This document shows, one piece after another, positions 8,191 to 16,043 of a stretch of DNA of 50,047 nt. Under the pieces are notes generated by a model. The model had not been told where the DNA came from. It saw only the letters and a program-made list of their open reading frames with translations, and did not search any database. The position numbers were made by a program, and so were the translations under genes. The DNA lies in assembly GCA_046484625.1 (NCBI GenBank), contig JAWOIO010000172.1:1-50047 (forward strand), given 5' to 3'. How positions within the stretch are numbered: the first letter of the stretch is position 1; every line of letters starts with the position of its first letter. The stretch is from DASUAO01 sp046484625 (GTDB taxonomy: Bacteria > Actinomycetota > Acidimicrobiia > IMCC26256 > PALSA-555).

Positions 8191-8231
8191 CCGCCGCGAT
8201 CGTCACCGAGGGTCTCGAGCGACGCGCGTGA
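8187..8231 (+). other. 14-codon mini-ORF linking ctaA and nuclease by two GTGA overlaps
   Basis: A GTG at 8187 overlaps the ctaA stop (GTGA, 8187-8190) and opens a 14-residue frame. Its TGA at 8229-8231 overlaps the GTG start of the next gene at 8228, again as GTGA. This could carry ribosomes from ctaA to the nuclease gene by stepwise reinitiation. It may also be chance; no homology can be assessed at this size. Confidence 0.25.
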
Positions 8232-8998
8232 GCGGTCCGTCCGACCGAGGGTCGGAGCCCCCTCGCCCGGACGCCGACTCGCCAGTCCTCCGGTTCGCGA
8301 CGTTCAACATCCGACACGGCGCCGACCCCGAGGGCAGGGTCCGGATGGGTCGCCTGGCGCGCGCCTGCACCGACCTCCACGCCGACGTGCTCGGCCTCCA
8401 GGAGGTCCAGGGCGGACGCCGGCACAGCTGGTACCTCAACCAGGGTGCCGTCGTCGCCCGATGGCAGCGGGCTCGCCACGCGGCCGGGCCCGCGCATCAC
8501 CGCGGGCTGCTCAAGACCTACGGGAACTCGTTGGTCGTGCGGGGCGGGATCGATGATGTCGCGATCCTCGACCTGCCCCGGGGCGAGGAGCGCGAGCCGC
8601 GCGCGGCACTCCTCGCGCGCGTGAGCGTCCGCGGGATCGAGGTCTCGGTCGCGGTCACGCATCTCCAGCACACGCCGCAGCGGTTCGCGCACCTCGTGCA
8701 CGACGCGCCCGACCAGCTCCGCAGCGTGCTCGACGCCCTCCGCGAGCGGCCCGGGCCACGGGTGCTGCTCGGCGACCTGAACCTCGACCCGGAGGCCACG
8801 CTCCCGATCTTCGCTGCCGCAGGCATGACGGTTGCCGAGCACGGGCCGAGCTTCCCAGCGAAGGCGCCACGACGGTGCATCGACTACATCGCCGTCGACG
8901 GCCTCGAGATCCGCCGGGCCTGGGTGGCCGACCGCTCGCCCGTGAGCGACCATCGAGCCGTGGTCGCCGAGCTGGCGCCCGCCAGCTCGGCGAGCTGA
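8228..8998 (+). CDS. Endonuclease/exonuclease/phosphatase family protein
   Basis: A 256-residue protein of the EEP superfamily (DNase I, exonuclease III, inositol phosphatases), which cleaves phosphodiester or phosphomonoester bonds with Mg2+. All family signatures appear in order: FATFNIRHG, LGLQEVQGG (metal Glu), LLGDLNLDP (catalytic Asp-Asn), DYIAVDG and the C-terminal SDHRAVVAEL (catalytic Asp-His). It has no signal peptide. The GTG start at 8228 overlaps the stop of the mini-ORF after ctaA. The next gene, a 5'-3' exonuclease, begins 14 bases after the stop, so the two nucleases are probably co-expressed. DNA, RNA or a lipid headgroup could be the substrate. Confidence 0.85.
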   Translation: MSGPSDRGSEPPRPDADSPVLRFATFNIRHGADPEGRVRMGRLARACTDLHADVLGLQEVQGGRRHSWYLNQGAVVARWQRARHAAGPAHHRGLLKTYGNSLVVRGGIDDVAILDLPRGEEREPRAALLARVSVRGIEVSVAVTHLQHTPQRFAHLVHDAPDQLRSVLDALRERPGPRVLLGDLNLDPEATLPIFAAAGMTVAEHGPSFPAKAPRRCIDYIAVDGLEIRRAWVADRSPVSDHRAVVAELAPASSAS

Positions 8999-9012
8999 TC
9001 CGGCGCGCGACG

Positions 9013-9897
9013 ATGGGCGCCGTGGAGGTCCATCTCGTCGACGGCACCTACGAGCTGTTCCGCCACTACTACGGCGCGCCCGAGCACGCTGACCCCGATG
9101 GCATCGACGTGGGCGCGGTGCGCGGGGTCGTGCGGTCGATGCTGGAGCTGCTCGACGGTGGCGCGACCCACGTCGGGGTCGCGACCGACCACGTGGTCGA
9201 GTCGTTCCGCAATGCGCTCTGGGACGGCTACAAGACCGGCGAGGGGATCGATCCGGTGCTGTTCGCCCAGTTCCCGATCCTCGAAGACGCACTCCGGGCG
9301 CTCGGGGTGGCGGTGTGGGCGGAGGTCGAGCTCGAGGCCGACGACGCCCTGGCCTCGGCGGCCGCGGTGGCGTTCGCCGATCCGGGGGTCGAGCGGGCCG
9401 TGATCTGCACGCCCGACAAGGACCTGGCCCAGTGCGTGCAGGATCCGCGGGTCGTCCAGCTCGACCGGCGGGCCGAGAAGGTCTTCGACGAAGCCGCGGT
9501 GCGCGAGAAGTTCGGCGTCGCTCCGGCATCGATCCCGGACTGGCTCGCGCTCGTCGGGGATACGGCCGACGGGTTCCCCGGCCTGAAGGGATGGGGAGCG
9601 AAGTCCGCGTCGGCGGTGCTCGCGCGCTACGAGAGTCTGGAGGCGATCCCAGACGACGCGGCCGACTGGGACCTCGAGGTGCGCAGCGCCGCTCGGCTGG
9701 CGGAGACGCTCCGTGAGCACCGCGACGACGCGTTGCTGTTCCGTACGCTCGCGACACTCCGGACCGATGGGTCGGTCGGCACCGTCGCGGACTGGGAGTG
9801 GCGCGGCCCGACTGCGGACTTCGCGGCCTGGGCCGAACGGCTCGGACAGCCGTCGCTGAGAGAACGGGCCGAGCGGATCGCGGGCGCGCGGGGATGA
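9013..9897 (+). CDS. 5'-3' exonuclease, FEN/PolA N-domain family
   Basis: A 294-residue stand-alone 5' nuclease related to the N-terminal domain of DNA polymerase I; the family removes RNA primers and 5' flaps. Acidic metal-site motifs are present: LVDGTYELFRHYYG, ELEADDALASAA and CTPDKDLAQCV, followed by the helix-three-turn-helix DNA-binding motif GDTADGFPGLKGWGAKSA. The polymerase domain is absent, as in other stand-alone copies found in actinobacteria besides full PolA. The start is ATG 9013; a GTG at 9022 is possible. It lies between another nuclease and an SDR gene. Confidence 0.88.
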   Translation: MGAVEVHLVDGTYELFRHYYGAPEHADPDGIDVGAVRGVVRSMLELLDGGATHVGVATDHVVESFRNALWDGYKTGEGIDPVLFAQFPILEDALRALGVAVWAEVELEADDALASAAAVAFADPGVERAVICTPDKDLAQCVQDPRVVQLDRRAEKVFDEAAVREKFGVAPASIPDWLALVGDTADGFPGLKGWGAKSASAVLARYESLEAIPDDAADWDLEVRSAARLAETLREHRDDALLFRTLATLRTDGSVGTVADWEWRGPTADFAAWAERLGQPSLRERAERIAGARG

Positions 9898-9920
9898 CGG
9901 GACGCGAAACGGGAGGACGA

Positions 9921-10679
9921 ATGACGTTGGACGGGCGGGTCGCGCTGGTGACGGGAGGCTCGCGGGGGATCGGTGCCGCGATCGCGGCGGCATTGGCCGA
10001 CGACGGCGCGACAGTCGCGGTCAACTACCGGCGCGACGAGGATGCGGCGCGCGAGGTCGTGGCGGCGATCGAGGCGCGCGGCGGGGTCGCCACCGAGTAC
10101 CAGGCGTCCGTCGACGACGCCGAGGCCAACGCCCGGATGGTCGAGCAGATCCTCGCCGACCACGGGAAGGTCGACGTCCTCGTGCACAGTGCCGGAATCG
10201 CGAGCCGGGGCGCGTCGATCGGCGACACCGAGACCGCCGAGATCGAGCGGGTCTGGCGGGTCCACGCGTTGGCGGCGTTCATGCTGGCCAAGCTCACGCT
10301 GCCCAGCATGCGGGAGCAGCCGCGGGGAGACATCGTCCTCATCTCGAGCAACGCCACGACGCACATGGCGGCGAACTCGTCGCCGTACAACATGGCCAAG
10401 GCCTCGCTCGAGGCGCTGGCGCGCACGCTCGCCAAGGAGGAGCGCCCGCACGGGGTGCACGTCAACGTCGTCGCCCCCGGCCTGGTCGACACCGAGATGG
10501 GGCGGCGGCTCGCACGCGCCGCGATGGGGGCGGACGACATCCACGACCTCGACCCGGGTGCGGCGTTCGGGCACGTGTGCAGCCCCGAGGAGGTGGCCGA
10601 CGTGGTGCGCTTCCTCGTGTCGGATGCCGCGCGCTACGTCAACGACCAGAGGATCGTCGTCGACGGCGGGACGTTCTGA
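9921..10679 (+). CDS. Short-chain dehydrogenase/reductase (FabG-like)
   Basis: A 252-residue NAD(P)-dependent oxidoreductase of the classical SDR family. It has the cofactor motif TGGSRGIG near the N-terminus, HSAG, the catalytic Ser region followed by Tyr-x3-Lys (YNMAKASL), and the C-terminal DGG. The substrate is a hydroxy/keto compound that cannot be read from sequence; FabG-type 3-ketoacyl reductases are the nearest well-known group. ATG 9921 has a strong Shine-Dalgarno (GGGAGGA) just upstream. An in-frame ATG at 9894 overlaps the preceding stop as ATGA and would add nine residues. It converges on the amidohydrolase with only 12 bp between stops. Confidence 0.9.
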   Translation: MTLDGRVALVTGGSRGIGAAIAAALADDGATVAVNYRRDEDAAREVVAAIEARGGVATEYQASVDDAEANARMVEQILADHGKVDVLVHSAGIASRGASIGDTETAEIERVWRVHALAAFMLAKLTLPSMREQPRGDIVLISSNATTHMAANSSPYNMAKASLEALARTLAKEERPHGVHVNVVAPGLVDTEMGRRLARAAMGADDIHDLDPGAAFGHVCSPEEVADVVRFLVSDAARYVNDQRIVVDGGTF

Positions 10680-10691
10680 TCCGCGTCGTCC

Positions 10692-12125
10692 TCACATGCC
10701 GATCCAGCCGTGCTCGCGGACGTGGGCGAGGGCGGCTTCGGCGGTCTTCGGACCGTACGACGCGGGGCGGGACGGCAGCGCCCGGCGGACCTCCGCCAGC
10801 TCGTCCCGGGTGAACGTGCAGGGTGTGGTGATCGGGTCGATGCCGTAGAGCTGGGCGGCGTTGGCGCCGAGGATCTTGCGCTTGGTCGCGTCGGTGAGCG
10901 CGGGGTACCCGAAGCGCTCCTGGACCTCCTCGGTGATCGTGAACGCGCGGAACGCCTCGATCTGACCCTGGGGCGTCCCGTACCAGATCGAGTCCGTCCC
11001 CCACAGGATCCGGTCCGGGCCGACTGCGACGAGCAGCTTGCCGAGGACGTGCGCGGCCTCGTCCGGGTCCCGCATCGCCTGGAACCAGGTCGAGCCGAGC
11101 TCGGCGTACACGTTGTCGCCCGGTCCGATCCCCGCCGCGGCGAGCGACGCGACGAGCCGGTCGACGCCACCACCGGACGGGTCGTAGGGCCCCTCACCGC
11201 GCCCCTCGTACCCCGAGTGGTACGCGACGAACCGAAGGTCCGGGTTGGCGGCCGCGGCGGGACCGATGTCCGCGGGCGACGCGGCGGGGTCGCCGCCCGA
11301 CAGCCCCTTGTGCACGCACACGGTGTGCACGCCGGTGGCGCGGACCCGTTCGAGGAATGCCCCGCCGACCTGCGGTGCGTCCGGGTCGTGGTCGTCGAAG
11401 GACCATCCAGGCCCGGGGCGGTGCGTGTAGACCTTCCACGCCGCGATCGGGTAACGCGCGACGAGCTCGTCCATCGCGTCGAGGCGACCCTCCAGCTCGC
11501 CGAGCTGCGGGATGGCCTGGCCGTGCATGAGGAGCCGGCCGTCGCCGCAGAGGGTGTCGGCGGCTCTCCGCGCCTCGTCCATCCGGGCGGGGGAGAGGGG
11601 CCCGTCCTCACCGGTGGCAGGGATGGCGCTCACGACCGCGACGTTGGTGTCGCTGCGCAGGAACAGCTCCTCGAGGTAGCGGTCGATGGAATAGCAGAGG
11701 CGGGGGTCGGACTCGCCGCACGACGACTGCGGGAAGCCGGGGTCGCTGAACGGCGCCGCCGGGTCGAGGTCGAGGAAGTGGGTCTGGACGTCCATGATGA
11801 ACTCATTGCCCCCGAGCACCTCGCGGGCCGCGTCCGGGTCGACGGTCGCGTCCTCCGGTACCCGGTAGCGCCCGCCGGACCGGCCGCCCGTCGACTCGTT
11901 GCTGCACGCGTCGAGCGTGAAGAGCACCGCCGCGCCGGCCATCGCGGAGCGGAGGAAGTCCCGACGGGGCATGCCGCGCCGGCGGGCCTGACGCTCGACG
12001 AGGTCCCGGGCCCGACGCGTGGCCTCGGCCGTCAGCGGGGTCGGTGCGGCAGGTGCGGTCTCGCCGTTCGAGACCGCACCGAGGTCGATGGGAAGCCCCG
12101 GATCGGCATCGTGACGGCGCGGCAT
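10692..12125 (-). CDS. Tat-exported metal-dependent amidohydrolase
   Basis: A 477-residue amidohydrolase-2-family protein (TIM-barrel metal hydrolase or decarboxylase type). Near residue 57 is a twin-arginine motif RRDFLRSA followed by AGAAVLFTLDAC; the Cys may be a lipobox, although Asp at -2 is atypical. The barrel carries DVQTHFLD, AWKVYTHR, VHKGLSGG, VAYHSGYEG and WGTDSIWYG, placing the His and Asp metal ligands in family order. It should act outside the membrane, pre-folded with its metal. ATG 12125 has GACCAT 6 bases upstream; GTG 12143 is the alternative. The ~55-residue stretch before the Tat motif is long. It is divergent from the PQQ-propeller gene. Confidence 0.82.
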   Translation of the reverse strand: MPRRHDADPGLPIDLGAVSNGETAPAAPTPLTAEATRRARDLVERQARRRGMPRRDFLRSAMAGAAVLFTLDACSNESTGGRSGGRYRVPEDATVDPDAAREVLGGNEFIMDVQTHFLDLDPAAPFSDPGFPQSSCGESDPRLCYSIDRYLEELFLRSDTNVAVVSAIPATGEDGPLSPARMDEARRAADTLCGDGRLLMHGQAIPQLGELEGRLDAMDELVARYPIAAWKVYTHRPGPGWSFDDHDPDAPQVGGAFLERVRATGVHTVCVHKGLSGGDPAASPADIGPAAAANPDLRFVAYHSGYEGRGEGPYDPSGGGVDRLVASLAAAGIGPGDNVYAELGSTWFQAMRDPDEAAHVLGKLLVAVGPDRILWGTDSIWYGTPQGQIEAFRAFTITEEVQERFGYPALTDATKRKILGANAAQLYGIDPITTPCTFTRDELAEVRRALPSRPASYGPKTAEAALAHVREHGWIGM

Positions 12126-12187
12126 GTCTCGATGGTCGCACACCCGTCGGTCCCGGGCCGCGCGCCGGGGTGCCTGCGCCTGGGCCG

Positions 12188-12193
12188 TACGCT
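12188..12193 (+). promoter_or_regulatory. -10 box TACGCT for beta-propeller gene
   Basis: TACGCT ends 7 bases before ATG 12201, and there is no Shine-Dalgarno. Confidence 0.55.
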
Positions 12194-12200
12194 GGCCGGG

Positions 12201-13751
12201 ATGGTCGAGGGCAGTCGGGCTGCAGCGCGTCGTCGCCGCGCGCGGCGCCGACGGCTGATGGTCGTGGGCATCGGCGCGCTCGTGTTCCTCGGCGCGGGGC
12301 TGGGCGCCTTCGCCATGACCCGGGGCGACGGGGAGCGCCGCACGGCGTCATCGTCGACCACGTCGACCGCCGCCACCATCCCGACGACGACGACCACGAC
12401 CCGCCCGCCGTACACGGGGTGGGTCGACCCGATCTCGGCGTTCGGTCCGTTCCCGAAGGCGACGGTCCCCGGCGTGCTCACCTTCCGCGGGAACCCGACA
12501 CGCAACTACTACGGGGCCGGACCGGTGCCCGTCGCGCCACGCGTCGTATGGAAGTACCCGGGTGCGCAGATGTGCCGGCTCTCCGAGGACCGGGGCGAGA
12601 CCACGCAGTGGTGCGGGAACGGCTGGACGGGCCAGCCGGCGGTGTTCGAGCGCGACGGTCGCACGTGGGTCGTCTTCGGCGCCTACGACGGTGCTGTGCA
12701 CTTCGTCGACGGGGCGACGGGGCAGGCGATCCTGCCGCCGTTCCAGACCGACGACATCATCAAGGGCTCGGTGAGCGTCGACCCCGAGGGGCTGCCGCTC
12801 GTCTACATCGGCTCGCGCGACAACTACTTCCGGGTGATCGCGTTCGACCGGCCCCAGCCGACCGAGCTGTGGCGGCTCGGGGCGGACGCCGTCTCGCCGG
12901 TGAAGTGGAACAACGACTGGGACAGCAGCGCGCTCGTGCTCGGCGACTACGTGTTCGAGGGCGGTGAGAACTCCCAGGTCCACGCGATCAAGCTCAACCG
13001 GGCCGTGGGCGCGGATGGGCTCGTCACCGTCGCGCCCGAGCTGGTGTGGCACGCGCCCGGCTGGGACGACGAGCTGCTCGCCGCGGTCGGCAATGAGGTG
13101 TCGATCGAGGGCTCGGTCGCGGTGTCGGGGAACACGCTGTACTTCTCGAACTCGGGCGGGCTGGTGCAGGGCTGGGACATCGCGCCGCTGCTCGACGGCT
13201 CGGGTGTCCCGACCCGGACCTTCCGGTTCTGGACCGGCGACGACACGGACGCGTCGATCGTGGTCGACGAGCTCGGGATGCTCTACGGGGGCTCGGAGTG
13301 GGAGCGCCACAACGCCCGGGGCGACGAGGTCGGCCAGATGTGGAAGCTGGATCCTGCCCGGGCCGACAACCCGCTCGTGTGGTCCCAGAAGGACCAGGGT
13401 GCCGCCAAGGCCGGCGTCTTCAGCACGCCCGGGATCGCCGGCGACCTCGTGATCGCGACGACCTACACGGGACGGGCGATCGGCATGGACCGGGCGACCG
13501 GCGCGATCCGCTGGGAGAAGAACCTCACCGCCCCGCTCATGGGCTCGCCGGTGATCGTCGACGGCGTGTGGCTCCAGGGAGACTGCGACGGGATCCTCCA
13601 CGCCTACGACGTGCGCAACACACTCGTTGATCCGCCGGAGCTGTGGCAGGTGCCCCTGGGTGCCTGCATCGAGGCCACCCCCGTGGTCTGGAAGGGCCGG
13701 ATCTACGTGGGCACCCGGGGCGGCTTCGAGTTCGCCATCGCCGACGCCTGA
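12201..13751 (+). CDS. Membrane-anchored PQQ-type beta-propeller protein
   Basis: A 516-residue protein with an Arg-rich N-terminus (residues 5-18), one membrane helix (about 20-38), a Ser/Thr linker with a run of Thr (about 48-66), and a large outer domain of repeated PQQ-like blades. Examples are AYDGAVHFVDGATGQ, TYTGRAIGMDRATGAIRWEKN, DGILHAYDVRN and TRGGFEFAIADA. A pair of cysteines (C near 127 and 141 region, MCRL and WCGNGW) may form a disulfide. The blades resemble BamB or alcohol-dehydrogenase propellers but no catalytic set is evident, so a binding or scaffold role is more likely. The anchor-plus-linker design is the same as in the CapA-like protein. TACGCT lies 7 bases before ATG 12201. 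Confidence 0.8.
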   Translation: MVEGSRAAARRRRARRRRLMVVGIGALVFLGAGLGAFAMTRGDGERRTASSSTTSTAATIPTTTTTTRPPYTGWVDPISAFGPFPKATVPGVLTFRGNPTRNYYGAGPVPVAPRVVWKYPGAQMCRLSEDRGETTQWCGNGWTGQPAVFERDGRTWVVFGAYDGAVHFVDGATGQAILPPFQTDDIIKGSVSVDPEGLPLVYIGSRDNYFRVIAFDRPQPTELWRLGADAVSPVKWNNDWDSSALVLGDYVFEGGENSQVHAIKLNRAVGADGLVTVAPELVWHAPGWDDELLAAVGNEVSIEGSVAVSGNTLYFSNSGGLVQGWDIAPLLDGSGVPTRTFRFWTGDDTDASIVVDELGMLYGGSEWERHNARGDEVGQMWKLDPARADNPLVWSQKDQGAAKAGVFSTPGIAGDLVIATTYTGRAIGMDRATGAIRWEKNLTAPLMGSPVIVDGVWLQGDCDGILHAYDVRNTLVDPPELWQVPLGACIEATPVVWKGRIYVGTRGGFEFAIADA

Positions 13752-13838
13752 GCCGCCAGGAGCGGGGGACCCGAGCCGCGAAAGCCCAGGTCAGGGGCTA
13801 TCCACGGGAGTGTCACACCCCCCTGCGACGATCGGTGC

Positions 13839-15026
13839 ATGGAGATCATCGTGGGTGTCGTGGCAGGTGTGGTCGTGGTGGCCTTCGGGGCCCTGGTCGT
13901 GGGCGTGGCCCTGCGGGGCCGGGCCCGGCCTGAGGTGCTCGAGGAGGCGATCCGCCACGCCGTCGACGAGCAGCGCCGGCAGGCGACCGAGGAGCGCGAG
14001 GTCGCGGTGCGCGCCGCGGTCGACCACATGCTGGTGCAGAACCAGGCGCTGATGCGCTCCGAGCAGGCGCTCGTGGGCCAGGAGCTCGACTCGAAGAAGT
14101 CGCTGATCGACGCGCGGCTCCACTCGATGGGCGACACGCTCACCCAGGTCACCTCGCGGCTCGAGGCGATGGAGACCCAGCGAGTGCAGCGCGACGCCGA
14201 GCTGCGCGAGCAGCTCAGCCTGCAACAGGCGGGTGTCACCTCCCTGGTGCAGACGACCCAGAGCCTGCGCGAGGCGCTGTCGAGCACCAAGGCGCGCGGT
14301 CAGTGGGGCGAGCGCATGGCCGAGGACGTCCTGCGTCTCGCGGGCTTCGTCGAGAACGTGAACTACCGCAAGCAGCGCGCGCTCGAGCAGGGGAGCGGCA
14401 TCCCCGACTTCACGTTCCTGCTGCCGAACGAGCTGCTCCTGCACATGGACGTGAAGTTCCCGTTCGACAACTACGTCCGATACTGCGACGCAGGCACCGA
14501 CCTCGACCGCAAGCGCGCCAAGGACGACTTCCTGCGCGACGTCCGGAACCGGGTGAAGGAGCTGAGCGGCCGTGAGTACGTCGACGCGGGCGGCAGCACG
14601 GTCGACTTCGTCCTCTGCTTCATCCCGAACGAGCAGCTCTACGGCTTCATCCACGAGCACGACGGCGCGCTCCTCGACGAGGCGCTGCGCCAGCGCGTGG
14701 TCTTCTGTTCGCCGCTCACGCTCTTCGCCGTGCTCGCCCTGATCCGCCAGATGGTCGAGAACTTCCAGCTCGCGCGGACGTCCGACGAGATCCTCTCGTT
14801 GCTCGGGCAGTTGGGGGATCAGTGGAAGAAGTTCGTCGGCCAGATGGACAAGGTGGGGACGCGCATCGAGGCCGCGGGTCGCGAGTACGAGACGCTCGTC
14901 GGGACGCGCAAGAAGATGCTCGAGCGGCCCCTGCACAAGATCGAGGTGCTCCGCTCCCAGCAGGGCGCCGACCAGCTCGATCTCGTCGGCGACGACGAGG
15001 ACCCGACGATCGCGCTCGAGGCATGA
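13839..15026 (+). CDS. rmuC: DNA recombination protein RmuC
   Basis: A 395-residue RmuC-family protein, a nuclease-like factor known to limit inverted-repeat recombination. An N-terminal membrane helix (about residues 3-26) is followed by a long coiled coil (about 30-145) and the RmuC core with LRLAGFVENVNYRKQ, IPDFTFLLPN, MDVKFPFDNYVRY and the DFVLCFIPNEQLYGF segment. The length matches the family. ATG 13839 has GACGAT 6 bases upstream and no Shine-Dalgarno, so it is probably leaderless; the 87-bp gap after the propeller gene holds nothing else recognisable. The downstream zinc-ribbon gene converges on it. Confidence 0.92.
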   Translation: MEIIVGVVAGVVVVAFGALVVGVALRGRARPEVLEEAIRHAVDEQRRQATEEREVAVRAAVDHMLVQNQALMRSEQALVGQELDSKKSLIDARLHSMGDTLTQVTSRLEAMETQRVQRDAELREQLSLQQAGVTSLVQTTQSLREALSSTKARGQWGERMAEDVLRLAGFVENVNYRKQRALEQGSGIPDFTFLLPNELLLHMDVKFPFDNYVRYCDAGTDLDRKRAKDDFLRDVRNRVKELSGREYVDAGGSTVDFVLCFIPNEQLYGFIHEHDGALLDEALRQRVVFCSPLTLFAVLALIRQMVENFQLARTSDEILSLLGQLGDQWKKFVGQMDKVGTRIEAAGREYETLVGTRKKMLERPLHKIEVLRSQQGADQLDLVGDDEDPTIALEA

Positions 15027-15048
15027 GCGATTGTCCGAGCGGGGTCGC

Positions 15049-15186
15049 TCAGTAGGGCCCGTCGCAGCAGGAGTCCCTCCACCCGCACGCGGGGCACCGG
15101 TAGTGCGCGTGCTCCTCGCGCATCTCGGCCCCGCACTGGAGGCATGTGGTCGAGAGGTCCGTGGCGGGCGGGGCTTCCTCGGGCAT
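15049..15186 (-). CDS. 45-residue zinc-ribbon protein
   Basis: A tiny protein with two Cys-x2-Cys knuckles (CLQC near residues 15-18 and CPAC near 30-33) and an added CC close to the C-terminus, ending DSCCDGPY. This should fold as a single zinc ribbon; the extra Cys pair might bind a second metal or form a disulfide. The function is unknown. The short gene is supported by its own TACCGT box 7 bases before ATG 15186, with no Shine-Dalgarno, so it is transcribed as a leaderless message. It follows an acyl-CoA dehydrogenase/SCP2/hypothetical group on the same strand and converges on rmuC. Confidence 0.7.
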   Translation of the reverse strand: MPEEAPPATDLSTTCLQCGAEMREEHAHYRCPACGWRDSCCDGPY

Positions 15187-15193
15187 CGCCGAG

Positions 15194-15199
15194 ACGGTA
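15194..15199 (-). promoter_or_regulatory. -10 box TACCGT for zinc-ribbon gene
   Basis: Minus-strand TACCGT ends 7 bases before ATG 15186 inside the short gap after the preceding gene, showing that the tiny gene has its own promoter. Confidence 0.55.
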
Positions 15200-15238
15200 C
15201 CGACTCGGTCGTGCGGCCGCGCGGACCTGGCCGGCGTC

Positions 15239-16015
15239 TCAGAGGCGATGCAGCTCCGGGGCGTCGGGGCAGTCGAGTCGGGACGCGACCCGCTCGGGCG
15301 GATCGAGGCCGGCGGGCCCGGCGACGCGTTCGGCCGAGCCGACGTCGAGGTGCTCGGCGACCGGGTCGAGCTCCCGTTCCACCTCGCCGCGCGCGACACC
15401 GAACAGCCGCTCGGGGAGCAGCCGTCCGACGCCACCGACGAGCCAGAGCCGGGCGTCGGGGATCGACCAACGGACGTCGGCACACCCGGGCGTGACGAGT
15501 GCCGTGCCCGCGCTCATGGCCTGTACTCCCACGAGGAGGTGGCTGGGCGCGAGTGCCATCACCTCCGTCTCGTCCACCATGCGGACGGGCCGCTCACTGC
15601 GGGCGAGCCGGCCGCGCAGCCCGTGGTCGCCGAGACGGGGCCGGACCGCGACCACGTCGAGGTCGGGCCGTTCCGCGACGGCAGCGCCGATGGTGGCATC
15701 CCAGCCGAGCACCGCGATCGGCGGGTCGTGCGGGAACGGCAGCACCGACGCGAGCCGCCCGGCAGTCCGGTCGGCGGCAAGTCGGCGGCTGCTCTCGTGC
15801 GCGGCGCCCGCAGGGTCGGGTGCGGCGACGATCCGTGCGCACAGCCACCAGAGCGGACCGCATGCCGGGTGGTGGGCCAGGAGCCGGCGACACACCGTCA
15901 GCAGCTGCGGGTCGGCGCCGAAGTCGGCGAGACAGTCGGCGGCTTCGGCGACGAGACCAGCGTCGTCGTCACCGGTGTAGCGGGCGAGCGCGCGCAGTCG
16001 CTCGAAGGGAAGCAC
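15239..16015 (-). CDS. Hypothetical protein, Rossmann-like C-terminal half
   Basis: A 258-residue soluble protein I do not recognise with confidence. The N-terminal 90 residues are Ala-rich helices. The middle holds a short strand-loop pattern, IAVLGWDATIGAAVAERPDL, followed by DVVAVRPRLGD and HLLVGVQAMSAGTALVTPGC. The alternation of strands with 'vGvqam..gtalv' recalls the eIF2B/MtnA-type Rossmann fold, but that is weak and offered only as a lead. The GTG 16015 start lies 28 bp after the acyl-CoA dehydrogenase stop, so it is probably the third gene of an SCP2/acyl-CoA dehydrogenase operon. No signal peptide or membrane segment is present. Confidence 0.55.
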   Translation of the reverse strand: MLPFERLRALARYTGDDDAGLVAEAADCLADFGADPQLLTVCRRLLAHHPACGPLWWLCARIVAAPDPAGAAHESSRRLAADRTAGRLASVLPFPHDPPIAVLGWDATIGAAVAERPDLDVVAVRPRLGDHGLRGRLARSERPVRMVDETEVMALAPSHLLVGVQAMSAGTALVTPGCADVRWSIPDARLWLVGGVGRLLPERLFGVARGEVERELDPVAEHLDVGSAERVAGPAGLDPPERVASRLDCPDAPELHRL

Positions 16016-16043
16016 CCGAGGCCGGCGCGATCGCGACGCCCGG

